Of a DNA stretch of 64,000 nt, positions 26,039 to 34,421 are shown piece by piece (position 1 is the first letter of the stretch; every line of letters begins with the position of its first letter). Location: assembly GCF_049747295.1 (NCBI RefSeq), contig NZ_JBMHJM010000001.1, positions 3,720,001-3,784,000 of the forward strand. The letters run 5' to 3'. The DNA is from Afipia sp049747295. Its GTDB lineage: Bacteria > Pseudomonadota > Alphaproteobacteria > Rhizobiales > Xanthobacteraceae. The notes beneath the pieces were generated by a model that saw only the letters and a program-made list of their open reading frames with translations, was not told the origin of the DNA and ran no database searches. A program made the position numbers and the translations under genes.

Positions 26039-26320
26039 GACTTTTGCCCCACTGATCTTTGGTCTTCCGGTATCCGGTTGAGCCTCAGATTCCAGACAGG
26101 CAATGACGCTGTCGTGACAAAGGCCACGGGCGATGCGGTCGGCAGCTCATCTTCATGGCGATGATTAAAGTATTTGGACGCTTGTCATCGGTGTGAAGGA
26201 ATTGTCTCACATCGCTGTCAAAGAGCCCCGCTAGCTGTCGTGCATCAACGTTACCGCTCCTTAACCGCGCTGCCGGTTGCGGAGATCGGTCCCGATCCCC
26301 GGCAGCCCAGAGTGGTCAGC

Positions 26321-27103
26321 ATGTTGTCCGGAAAATCCGCCATCGTCACAGGCTCAACCAGCGGCATCGGCCTTGGTATTGCGCGCGGCCTTGCCGCCAG
26401 CGGCGCCAACATCATGCTGAATGGTTTTGGCAACGCCGACGAGATCGAAGCGATCCGCTCGGACCTCGCGGGAGAGCACAATATCAAGGTGCTCTACAGC
26501 CCCGCCGACATGACCAAACCGCAGGATATCGCCGACATGGTCGAACAGGCGGAAAGCGAATTCGGCTCCGTCGACATCATGGTCAACAACGCAGGGATTC
26601 AATATGTCGCGCCGATCGAGGAATTCCCGATTGAGAAGTGGGATGCGATCCTCGCGATCAACCTGTCGAGCGCGTTCCACACTACACGGCTGGCGCTGCC
26701 TGCGATGAAGAAGAATGCGTGGGGCCGCGTCGTGAATATCGCTTCGGCCCATGCGCTGGTGGCTTCGCCGTTCAAGTCAGCCTACGTATCCGCCAAACAC
26801 GGCATCGCCGGTCTCACCAAGACGGCGGCGCTTGAAGTCGCCGAACACGGCATCACCGTCAACGCGGTATGCCCCGGCTACGTGATGACGCCGCTGGTCG
26901 AGAAGCAGATTCCGGAGCAGGCCAAGGCGCGCGGCATCACGGAGCAGCAGGTGATCTCCGATGTACTGCTCGCGGCCCAACCCAACAAGCGTTTCGTCAC
27001 CGTGGAAGAACTGGCTGGGGTGGTGACGTTCCTCTGCACTGACAACGCGAAATCCATCACCGGCATCACGCTGCCTGTCGACGGCGGCTGGACCGCTCAC
27101 TGA
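26321..27103 (+). CDS. bdhA: 3-hydroxybutyrate dehydrogenase (SDR family)
   Basis: This 260-residue NAD-dependent enzyme oxidises D-3-hydroxybutyrate to acetoacetate. It has the TGSTSGIGLGIA cofactor loop (10-21), NNAG (89-92), and the catalytic Ser142, Tyr155 and Lys159 (SAYVSAKHG). The TDNAKSITGITLPVDGGWTAH C-terminus is the BDH form. The ATG at 26321 gives the standard length; the open frame further upstream lacks family similarity. Acetoacetate decarboxylase follows 13 nt later, so the pair converts 3-hydroxybutyrate to acetone and CO2 or balances the ketone pool. Confidence 0.93.
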   Translation: MLSGKSAIVTGSTSGIGLGIARGLAASGANIMLNGFGNADEIEAIRSDLAGEHNIKVLYSPADMTKPQDIADMVEQAESEFGSVDIMVNNAGIQYVAPIEEFPIEKWDAILAINLSSAFHTTRLALPAMKKNAWGRVVNIASAHALVASPFKSAYVSAKHGIAGLTKTAALEVAEHGITVNAVCPGYVMTPLVEKQIPEQAKARGITEQQVISDVLLAAQPNKRFVTVEELAGVVTFLCTDNAKSITGITLPVDGGWTAH

Positions 27104-27116
27104 AAGGAAAAGCCCG

Positions 27117-27890
27117 ATGCGCAAGGAAGACGTTCTAAGACTTCCCTCGATGCCGGCCGCCGGTCCCAGCTATCCGGCGGGGCCGTACCGTTTCATCGAT
27201 CGCGAGTTTCTCGTCATCACTTATGAAACCGATCCGGATCTGATCCGCGCCGGCCTGCCTGAGCCGCTGGAGCCGATCGATCAGCCCATCGTGCACTATG
27301 AGTGGATCAAGATGCCGGATTCGTCCGGCTTCGGTTGCTATACGGAGTCGGGTCTTGTCATTCCCGCCCGGCTGCACGGCGAGGAGGTCAATTTCGTCTC
27401 CCAGATGTATCTCGATGATGATCCGCCGATTGCCGCGGGCCGCGAGATCTGGGGCTTCCCGAAGAAGTACGCGCATCCGAAACTGGACATCGTGAAGGAC
27501 ACGCTCACCGGCACGCTGGAATATGCCGGGCAGCAGGTGGCCGTGGGCACCATGGCCTACAAGCACGGTGCGATGGCGCATAACGGCGACGAGACGCTCA
27601 AGACACTGTCGAAGACCCAGATCAACCTCAAGCTGATCCCCGGCGTCGATGGCCGTGCCGAGGTCGCCCAACTGGTCGCGATCAATCTCACGGACATCAC
27701 CGTGAAGGGCTCTTGGTTCGGGCCGGGCCGCCTGCACCTGGTTCCGCACGTGAATGCGCCGGTGGCTGATTTCCCGGTTCGACGCGTGATTGGCGCGAAG
27801 CATTTCGTGGCCGACCTGACGCTGCCCTATGGCCGCGTGGTGCACGACTACAACAAGGAGGCGGGGGATCTCGCCGAAGCCGCCGAATAA
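27117..27890 (+). CDS. adc: Acetoacetate decarboxylase
   Basis: This 257-residue enzyme decarboxylates acetoacetate to acetone through a Schiff base. The Lys116-Lys117 pair in GREIWGFPKKYAHPKL is the active-site lysine doublet; the neighbouring lysine lowers the pKa of the Schiff-base lysine. Other family blocks are FLVITYETDPDLIRAGLPEPLEP and IPGVDGRAEVAQLVAINLTDITVKGSWFGPGRLHLVPH. It is translated 13 nt after bdhA with a GGAAAAG site. A strict metabolic role (acetone release versus side activity on other 3-oxoacids) cannot be read from sequence. Confidence 0.93.
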   Translation: MRKEDVLRLPSMPAAGPSYPAGPYRFIDREFLVITYETDPDLIRAGLPEPLEPIDQPIVHYEWIKMPDSSGFGCYTESGLVIPARLHGEEVNFVSQMYLDDDPPIAAGREIWGFPKKYAHPKLDIVKDTLTGTLEYAGQQVAVGTMAYKHGAMAHNGDETLKTLSKTQINLKLIPGVDGRAEVAQLVAINLTDITVKGSWFGPGRLHLVPHVNAPVADFPVRRVIGAKHFVADLTLPYGRVVHDYNKEAGDLAEAAE

Positions 27891-27970
27891 GGCCGGCTGA
27901 CATCCGGCTGTAATAGAAGTGTCGTCATATCGGCCGGTATCCGGGTGGTATGGCGGCATGACTACCCGAC

Positions 27971-29032
27971 GTGTCACGAGTCTTGGTTTGTCTGGGGCAG
28001 GCTGTGCAAGCGGAAGCATCGAGTACGAACGTGCCAGGCGGACATTCGGCGTCTTCCGCCGTCATTCCAGGCCTTGTCTGGGCATTCCGCATTCACGCCG
28101 ATGGCCGGTCTGAACCGCTTGATGCCGAAAAGCCGATCGATGTCCGTGGCGATGGCCTGCTGTGGCTTCACTTCAATCTGGCAGATATCCGCGCCGAGCA
28201 GTGGGTTGCCGCGTCAACGCTAGATCTGCCGGGACCGGCAAAGGCGCTGTTTCTGTCGAAGGACAATTTCCAGCAGATGCACACCGCCGATGACACCGTT
28301 TACGGCGTCATCAGCGATCTCTTGCGCGCGATCGACCGCGTCACTGAAGAAACCGGCTATATGCGGTTCGTCATGACCGAGCGGCTCCTGGTCAGCGGCC
28401 GTCATCAGGCGCTGTGCGCTGTGGATGCCACGCGCCGCGTGCTGGAAAGCGGGCAGCGCATCGGGAGCGCAGCGGAACTGTTCGAGACCATCGTCGAGTA
28501 TGTCGCCGAGACCATGGAGCGCATCGCCGATCGGGTCGAGCAGGATCTCGACACCATCGAGGAACGGGTGCTGTCCGACGACGTCGTCGACAAGCGCAAG
28601 GACCTCGGCCGCTTGCGGCGGACCTGCGTGCGGCTGCACCGGCAATTATCCGGCTTGCGGTTCACTTTTCATCGTCTCGAGCAGCAGGGCGGCGACGTGC
28701 TGAAACCGGCCCTGCGGCTGCGCGCGGGCAAGCTCGCGCAGCGACTCGATGCGCTGGATCACACCATCGTCGAGATGCGTGAACGCAGCCGCCTGCTTCA
28801 GGAAGAACTGCAGCTCAAGATCGAGGAACAGAGCAACAAGAGCCTGCATCTGCTGTCGGTGTTGACCGCACTGCTGCTGCCGCCGACATTGATCACCGGC
28901 GTCTTCGGCATGAACACCAAAGGGCTGCCGTTGACCGACGTCGATTCCGGATTCCTCTGGGCGGGAATCCTGATCATCGCGTCGTCCACGGCCGCCTACT
29001 ACATCATGAAGCGCCTCGGGATCATGAGATAG
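27971..29032 (+). CDS. zntB: ZntB/CorA-family divalent cation transporter
   Basis: This 353-residue protein has a cytoplasmic N-terminal domain, a long stalk helix and two C-terminal membrane segments. The pore motif Gly-Met-Asn is present in GVFGMNTKGLPLTD at the end of TM1 (LSVLTALLLPPTLITGVFGMN), and the last helix ends YYIMKRLGIMR. The DDTVYGVISDLL and VRLHRQLSGLRF segments favour ZntB (Zn2+ export or uptake) over CorA. The start is uncertain: a GTG at 27971 gives 353 residues, while a GTG at 28031 would remove 20 residues. Confidence 0.88.
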   Translation: MSRVLVCLGQAVQAEASSTNVPGGHSASSAVIPGLVWAFRIHADGRSEPLDAEKPIDVRGDGLLWLHFNLADIRAEQWVAASTLDLPGPAKALFLSKDNFQQMHTADDTVYGVISDLLRAIDRVTEETGYMRFVMTERLLVSGRHQALCAVDATRRVLESGQRIGSAAELFETIVEYVAETMERIADRVEQDLDTIEERVLSDDVVDKRKDLGRLRRTCVRLHRQLSGLRFTFHRLEQQGGDVLKPALRLRAGKLAQRLDALDHTIVEMRERSRLLQEELQLKIEEQSNKSLHLLSVLTALLLPPTLITGVFGMNTKGLPLTDVDSGFLWAGILIIASSTAAYYIMKRLGIMR

Positions 29033-29044
29033 TCCGGGGCTGTT

Positions 29045-30424
29045 GTGCAAAGCCGATTGTTCAAACTGCTGCGAACCGCCGCCGCCGTCGCTGCCGCGTT
29101 CGTGCTGTCGCAGCAGGTTGCGCTCGCCGCCGATCTTCCGGTGTCGGAACCAAAGCGGGCTGCAGAAGCGACGAAGACGAAAAATCCACGCGAGATTCTT
29201 GCTGACTGGGGCGTCCAGTTTAACGCGACCTATATCGCGGAAGTGTTCGGCAATCCGACAGGCGGTGTACGGCGAGGCACGATCTACACTGGCCGCCTCG
29301 ATCTCGGCATGGATGTCGATCTCGAGAAAGTCATCGGCTGGACCGGCGCGACGTTTCACACAAATATGTACCAGATTCACGGGCAGGGGCTGTCGCGTGA
29401 TTACGTCGGCAACCTGATGCTGGTCAGCGGTGTCGAAGCGTTGCCTGCCACGCGGCTTTATGAGTTGTGGATCGAGCAATCGCTGTTTGATGGCAAATTG
29501 CTGGTGAAGGTCGGGCAGCAGGCGTCGGATGTCGAGTTCATCGACAGCAAGTACGACGACATTTTCACCAATTCCGCGCTCGGTTGGCCGGGCATCACCG
29601 GCATCAATCTTTTGGCGGGCGGTCCGTCGCCGCCGCTCGCCGTGCCCGGCGTGCGCGTGAAAGCGCAGCTGTCGGACAGCATCACGGCTTACGCGGCGAT
29701 TTTCGACGGCGATGCGGCCCCGCCGGACAGCCCGCTGGATCCGCAGCTTGCCAATCCGCACGGCGTTCTGTTTCGCGTCAATGATCCAGCCTGGATGATC
29801 GGGCAACTCAAATACAAGTTCGATCTCGGCGAGAGCAAATTGCCGGGAACGATCACCGGCGGTGCCTGGAAACACCTCGGCGAGTTCAACGACATGCGTT
29901 ACTCCGTTGGCGGCTTTGCGCTGGCCGATCCGGCAGGTTCGGGCGAACCTCAGAAGCTGCGCGGTAATCAGGGCATCTTCGGCGTCTATGAGCAGATGTT
30001 TGTGCGCGCATCGTCAAGCCCGGACAAAGGAGCTGCCTTCTTCGCTCGTGCATCGGTCAGTCCGTCGGACCGCAACCTGATCAACTTCTATCTCGACGGT
30101 GGCTTTCAGTTCACCGGCTTCAGCGAGGCGCGGGCGAACGACAAGCTGGGTATCGCATTGACCTATGCAAAGATTTCGGACGCGGCGCGGCAGGCCGACC
30201 GCGATGCGAACACGTTCACCGGCATCGCAAGTCCGATACGCGACTACGAAGCGGTGTTTGAAATGACTTATGTCGCGGAAGTGCAAAGCAATTGGACAGT
30301 ACAGCCGGTCTTTCAATATGTCTTCCATCCGGGCGGCGGCATCGTCGACCCTAACGATCCGACCCAGACCCACCGCATCAAGGATGCCGCGGTGTTCGGT
30401 GTTCGCTCGACGGTCACTTACTGA
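29045..30424 (+). CDS. Carbohydrate-selective porin, OprB family
   Basis: This 459-residue outer-membrane beta-barrel has a signal peptide (LLRTAAAVAAAFVLSQQVALAAD). Typical OprB blocks are LADWGVQFNATYIAEVFGNPTGGVRRGTIYTGRLDLGMDVDLEKVIGW, FHTNMYQIHGQGLSRDYVGNLM, LYELWIEQSLFDGKLLVKVGQQASDVEFIDSKY and the last strand ending VFGVRSTVTY, whose final aromatic is the BAM signal. The start is a GTG at 29045, 12 nt after zntB, without a clear ribosome site. It probably allows diffusion of sugars or other neutral solutes. Confidence 0.9.
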   Translation: MQSRLFKLLRTAAAVAAAFVLSQQVALAADLPVSEPKRAAEATKTKNPREILADWGVQFNATYIAEVFGNPTGGVRRGTIYTGRLDLGMDVDLEKVIGWTGATFHTNMYQIHGQGLSRDYVGNLMLVSGVEALPATRLYELWIEQSLFDGKLLVKVGQQASDVEFIDSKYDDIFTNSALGWPGITGINLLAGGPSPPLAVPGVRVKAQLSDSITAYAAIFDGDAAPPDSPLDPQLANPHGVLFRVNDPAWMIGQLKYKFDLGESKLPGTITGGAWKHLGEFNDMRYSVGGFALADPAGSGEPQKLRGNQGIFGVYEQMFVRASSSPDKGAAFFARASVSPSDRNLINFYLDGGFQFTGFSEARANDKLGIALTYAKISDAARQADRDANTFTGIASPIRDYEAVFEMTYVAEVQSNWTVQPVFQYVFHPGGGIVDPNDPTQTHRIKDAAVFGVRSTVTY

Positions 30425-30448
30425 ACGATATTGCTTTTGGAGTGATCG

Positions 30449-31625
30449 TCAGGTCCGCGGCACGCCCGCCGTCACCAGGCCGTCGCTCAGGCGCTCCATG
30501 AAGGCCGGCGTGAACGGCCACGCATCGCGCGCGGTGGTGACCGTGAGATCCTTGTCCTTATGCAGAAGCTTGAGGGCACAACGCCGCGCTTCGTCCCGCG
30601 CACCGGCATGAACGGCGGCCGCCACAAGCACCCGTTCAGCCCAGAAGGATTCCGGTCCCGCCACCATGCCGTCCTGAATCCATTTGAGCGCGGTCATAGC
30701 GTCCTGCGTTGAAATGGGCGCAGCCGATACCGATGAACACGAGGTGGCGTACGGGCTCGAACGGCATCAGGCGCAGCGTGATTTGGAGTTCACGCAGCGC
30801 GGCGTTGTCGTCGCCGAGATAGCCGGACAGCCAGCCGCGCCGCAGCCACGCCCATGGCGACCACGGCTCGATCGCCAGTGAACGTTCGATCAGATGATCA
30901 GCCGCGCCAAGCTTGCGGTTCAGCGTCAGAGCACCGCTGCACAGGCTCAAGACCAGCGCGTCGTGCGGCGCGAGCTTTTCTGCTTCGTCCGCGAATTGCT
31001 TTGACTGTGCGCGATCGAATTGGGAGGTCGTGTTGAAGTTATGTGCCGCGCGCTGGCCCCAGCACCAGGCGGCGATCGCTTTCGGCAAAGCGTAATGCGG
31101 TGCGAGCTCTTGCGCCTGTTCAGCGTCTTCCAGTGCCGCGCTACAGGATTGCGGTCCCACCATGAACGCCGAGCCCAGCGCCCGCCAGCTCAGGCGCATC
31201 GCTTCGTCGACAATGTCGTCATTGCCTGCCATCTGCCCGCGGATGGATTTGAGCGTGTCCGACGGCAGTTCGCCGAATTGCTCGCGATATTGCGCGGAAA
31301 AGCGGCCGAGCTGATTGAAGCCGTTGGCCGTGGCAATGTCGGTCACGCTCGCATGGGCGTCGGCCGACAACAGTTGCTGACGCGCGCGCGCCAGCCGCAT
31401 GCGCCGCACCCAGCCAAGCGGCGTGGTGCCGAGATAAAGTCTGAAATGCGCTTCCAGCGTGCGCGGTCGAACGCCGGCGACCGCTGCGAGTGTTTCAAGT
31501 TGGATTGGCTCGTCCAATCGGCCGTTCAGCCAATGCAATGCATGGGAAACGCTCGCAGGCAATGCATGCCGCACGTGTAGCGTCGCGTCATCGGCCCCAG
31601 CGAACGTGTCTGACTTCACACTCAT
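30449..31625 (-). pseudogene. AraC-type regulator with TPR-like C-terminus, interrupted by a frameshift
   Basis: The first frame (31625 to 30636) encodes an N-terminal AraC helix-turn-helix pair (LAAVAGVRPRTLEAHFRLYLG...ATANGFNQLGRFSAQYREQFGELPSDTLK) and helical repeats up to HFNAGRYDRA. It then turns to low-quality sequence and stops. The natural continuation (ALKWIQDGMVAGPESFWAERVLVAAAVHAGARDEARRCALKLL) is read in the next frame down to 30449. The shift lies at about 30680-30698 and is a net +1 or -2. Joined, the product would be about 390 residues. It is divergent from the methyltransferase at 31822, its likely target. A sequencing error is possible; otherwise the regulator is broken, or the helix-turn-helix part survives alone. 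Confidence 0.8.
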
Positions 31626-31821
31626 GGCACGCCTCCAATCCGGAATTGGGATCGGCGCAACCGGCGCTCAGGCCCGACAAAAAGTCTCAAAATAAAATTC
31701 GATGCGGATTCTGCACCATCCTGCGGAAGCTGCATAGCGGCACAGACAGCTCCGCGTCAGGGTGCCACACGCCCCGTGAGCGGGCGGTACAACTTTGAAC
31801 AACTCTTTGGGAGCGAGTGCC

Positions 31822-32655
31822 ATGACAATGACCATGACTGAAGTTCCACCCGGACCGGATCTCGTCGCTGTCAAGACGCGCCAGCATGGTGCGTGGTCGT
31901 CCGGCGATTATGCAGTGGTTGGTACAACCTTGCAGATCGTTGGCGAAGATCTGTGTGAAGCGATTGATTTGCGCGCCGGAAAACGTGTGCTCGATGTCGC
32001 AGCCGGTAACGGAAACGTGTCGCTCGCGGCTGCACGACGCTGGTGCGACGTCACGTCGACGGATTACGTGCCTGCGCTGCTCGAACGCGGCAAGGCGCGT
32101 GCCGCTGCGGAAGGTTTGAACATTGCATTTCAAGAGGCAGACGCGGAAGCCTTGCCGTTCAAGGACGCAAGCTTCGACGTGGTTGTGTCGACCTTTGGCG
32201 TGATGTTCACGCCCGACCAGAACAAGGCTGCCGCAGAGATGCTGCGTGTGTGCAAGCCCAAGGGAAAGATCGGGCTCGCGAACTGGACGCCGCAGGGTTT
32301 CATCGGACAGGTGTTCAAGACCCTCGGTCAATATCTGCCGCCACCGGCGGGTGTCAAATCGCCGGCGTTGTGGGGGACGCGCGACCGGCTTGGCGAACTG
32401 TTCGGCAATGGCGCAGCATCGATCCAGGCCCAGCCACGCCACTTCGCGTTCCGCTATCGCTCGCCTGAACACTTCCTTGAGGTGTTCAAGACCTATTATG
32501 GGCCGACCCTGAAGGCATTTGCCGCGCTCGACGAGACCAAGCAGCGTGGCTTGCAGGAGGATCTGGTCGCGTTGATTGGGCGTCTGAACACGGCTGACGA
32601 CGGTACAATCGTGGTGCCGAGTGAATATCTTGAGATCGTGATCGTCAAGAAATGA
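31822..32655 (+). CDS. Class I SAM-dependent methyltransferase
   Basis: This 277-residue protein of the UbiE/Methyltransf_11 group has motif I in KRVLDVAAGNGNVSLAAAR, the acidic motif II residue in DVTSTDYVPALLERG, and motif III-IV in EADAEALPFKDASFDVVVSTFGVMFTPDQ. The substrate is not predictable. The ATG at 31822 follows GGGAGCG. It is divergent from the frameshifted AraC/TPR gene and ends at a good terminator, followed by repeat element A and a second methyltransferase in convergent orientation. Confidence 0.88.
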   Translation: MTMTMTEVPPGPDLVAVKTRQHGAWSSGDYAVVGTTLQIVGEDLCEAIDLRAGKRVLDVAAGNGNVSLAAARRWCDVTSTDYVPALLERGKARAAAEGLNIAFQEADAEALPFKDASFDVVVSTFGVMFTPDQNKAAAEMLRVCKPKGKIGLANWTPQGFIGQVFKTLGQYLPPPAGVKSPALWGTRDRLGELFGNGAASIQAQPRHFAFRYRSPEHFLEVFKTYYGPTLKAFAALDETKQRGLQEDLVALIGRLNTADDGTIVVPSEYLEIVIVKK

Positions 32656-32678
32656 TCGGCGCAGCGGCTTGAGACATG

Positions 32679-32707
32679 AAAAGCCCGCCGACCCCGGCGG
32701 GCTTTTT
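32679..32707 (+). terminator. Intrinsic terminator after the first methyltransferase
   Basis: AAAAGCCCGCCG, a 4-nt loop, then CGGCGGGCTTTTT. The stem is 8 GC pairs extended by A-T pairs and ends in five T. Confidence 0.85.
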
Positions 32708-32710
32708 CAT

Positions 32711-32875
32711 CTAGTGTCCCGATTCCGAAGTTCGCACAGGCTCGCGGCTGGCTTGGATGCGAACTTCGGAATCTAAGGGACACTAGCAAGCCTACAACTC
32801 GAGTGTGGTTAGGTTCAGAAGTTCGCCGGAAGGACTCGCGGAAAAATGGAGCGAACTTCTGAACCACCACACTCG
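32711..32875. repeat. Bipartite bulged-palindrome element, copy A
   Basis: Palindrome A1 (32711-32786) has outer arm CTAGTGTCCC and inner arm GATTCCGAAGTTCGC, both exactly complemented on the other side. An extra TAA at 32774-32776 lies between the inner and outer right arm. After a 13-bp spacer, palindrome A2 (32800-32875) has outer arm CGAGTGTGGT and inner arm GGTTCAGAAGTTCGC with an extra TA at 32810-32811 on the left. The A2 loop GGACTCGCGG is shared with copy C. Total length is 165 bp. It starts four bases after the methyltransferase terminator and ends 5 bp before the stop codon of the next methyltransferase. Confidence 0.9.
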
Positions 32876-32880
32876 CGACG

Positions 32881-33711
32881 TTAGTGATGCATCGGCTTAT
32901 GGGCCGAGACCACCAGCGCGGGCATCGGAACGGCGAAGCCGCCGTCGTGTTCAAAGCCCAAGATCATCTTGCGCAGATAATGTCTGATGTTTTCGAGGTT
33001 CGCTGGATTTTGCCGATTGAGAACAGCAGCGGCGCGGACGGTACCGGACGAAATCGCTTCGATGAAGGCTTCGGGAGAAGGGACGCGCCAGACCAATGGA
33101 AGTTCTGTTCCGGAGATATCTCTGAACCCCGCGCGGCCGAGCATGTCCGAGGCAAACTTCAGGTCGCCATAGCTGAAGAAATTGGGTCCCGGCGGCAGTC
33201 CGACATCGAGTGAACCGTGTTCGCGGATGGCGTCGTAGACCATCGATATGCCGATGCATTTGCTCGCTTCGCACCATGACGCATAAGCGAACCGTCCATC
33301 CGGCTTGAGCACGCGAAACGATTCTGTTGCGGCTCTTTGCGGATGTGGAACGTGAGGCATACCGAACGAGTTGACGACGGCGTCGAACTGCTTTTCAGCG
33401 AAGGGCAGGGCCTCGGCATCTCCTTCGATGAATCGGATGTGCGGATAGGTTTGTCTCGCCAGCCGGACCTGAGCCGCAGAGAAATCCAGTCCGATCGCTT
33501 CTGCGCTCACCTTGTGCGCGGCAGCTGCGACGTAACCCGCACCACATGCGACATCGAGAATCTTGTCGCCGGCCTTCAGCTTTACGGCCTGGAGGAGACC
33601 CGGGATACAGCCCGCTGTGACCTCTCCGAGATGCTGGTGATAGGAGGTCGCAAGGGCGTCCCTGTTCCAGCCCGCATGCTCGAAATCCCAGAACGTGTCG
33701 GATACGATCAT
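32881..33711 (-). CDS. Class I SAM-dependent methyltransferase flanked by inverted repeat elements
   Basis: This 276-residue Methyltransf_11-type protein has motif I KILDVACGAGYVAAAAHKV, motif II EAIGLDFSAAQVRLAR and EGDAEALPFAEKQFDAVVNSFGMPHVPHPQ. It resembles the neighbouring methyltransferase at 31822 in fold but is only distantly similar and runs the opposite way. The ATG at 33711 is preceded by AGAGGG. Element A lies 5 bp beyond its stop and element B 42 bp before its start, in opposite orientation, so this gene forms a bracketed single-gene cassette. The substrate is unknown. Confidence 0.88.
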   Translation of the reverse strand: MIVSDTFWDFEHAGWNRDALATSYHQHLGEVTAGCIPGLLQAVKLKAGDKILDVACGAGYVAAAAHKVSAEAIGLDFSAAQVRLARQTYPHIRFIEGDAEALPFAEKQFDAVVNSFGMPHVPHPQRAATESFRVLKPDGRFAYASWCEASKCIGISMVYDAIREHGSLDVGLPPGPNFFSYGDLKFASDMLGRAGFRDISGTELPLVWRVPSPEAFIEAISSGTVRAAAVLNRQNPANLENIRHYLRKMILGFEHDGGFAVPMPALVVSAHKPMHH

Positions 33712-33753
33712 GGCTTTTAACCCTCTGTTGCGTTTCCTCGATCGGCAAAGAGG

Positions 33754-33918
33754 CACGTGTGGCGGTTCTGAAGTCCGCATCATTCGAGTGGCGAGTCCGG
33801 AATGCGGACTTCAGAACCAAAGCCACACGAGAATAATAACCTACTAGAGTCCTTCGATTCCGAAGTTCGCAGACGAACGAGCAGCGCCATGATGCGAACT
33901 TCGGAATCGGGACTCTAG
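33754..33918. repeat. Bipartite bulged-palindrome element, copy B (inverted relative to A)
   Basis: Palindrome B1 (33754-33831) is the GGTTC type: left inner arm GGTTCTGAAGTCCGCAT is exactly complemented at 33802-33818, then an extra AAA, then outer arm GCCACAC. Its terminal CTAG is degenerate. After a 12-bp A/T-rich spacer, B2 (33844-33918) is the GATTCC type, bounded by CTAG, with outer arm GAGTCC and an extra TT on its left arm. The order GGTTC-type then GATTCC-type is the reverse of copy A. The two copies therefore face each other across the methyltransferase gene. Confidence 0.9.
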
Positions 33919-33981
33919 CGCGAGCGGCGAAACTCGCGCTGTCGAACATATAGACCGCAAAAACGTGCGCGGTAGCCTGGC

Positions 33982-34407
33982 CTATCGGATCGTGACGTTA
34001 ATTTTCCTGGATACGACCGGCGGATCGAAGGGGTAGTGCTTGGCGTCTCCGAGGACCAATTGCAGCGTGTACCTTCCGGGCGGCAGTTCGATGCGCGCTT
34101 CCGTCTGGCCGGCACCGAAATGCAGGTGAGATTTGTCCTGCGGGATCGGTTCTTTGGGATTGAGCGGCTCGGTCACGTTGATGAGCAGATGATGATGGCC
34201 GGCATTGGCGAAAGTGTCGCCGGCGTGGGTGACGCCCATATTGCGCAAGCCGAACCGGGCCCAGAACGAGCCTTTGATCACCGCCCCATCCTGAGGCCAG
34301 ACAAAATAAAGATAGGCATCTTTCGGCGCCGGTGTTCCCTGCGCGTAGGCTGCGAATGTCAGCAATGTCAGCGTCGTCGAGAGCATGATGATCCGGATGA
34401 GGCCCAT
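33982..34407 (-). CDS. DUF4399 exported protein
   Basis: This 141-residue protein starts at the ATG at 34407. The signal peptide (IRIIMLSTTLTLLTFAAYAQG) is followed by a single DUF4399 domain: YLYFVWPQDGAVIKGSFWARFGLRNMGVTHAGDTFANAGHHHLLINV, then LHFGAGQTEARIELPPGRYTLQLVLGDAKHYPFDPPVVSRKINVTI. The HHH cluster suggests a metal-binding or beta-sandwich periplasmic protein, but no activity is established. It is encoded 14 nt after the cyclase-SUMF gene, so they are probably co-transcribed. Confidence 0.85.
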   Translation of the reverse strand: MGLIRIIMLSTTLTLLTFAAYAQGTPAPKDAYLYFVWPQDGAVIKGSFWARFGLRNMGVTHAGDTFANAGHHHLLINVTEPLNPKEPIPQDKSHLHFGAGQTEARIELPPGRYTLQLVLGDAKHYPFDPPVVSRKINVTIR

Positions 34408-34421
34408 TGCTGTCACGTCCT

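Noticed and set aside
32711..33918. CRISPR array in the repeat-rich region
   Set aside because: The repeats are paired long palindromes with short non-unique spacers, not identical direct repeats with unique spacers, and no cas genes are present.
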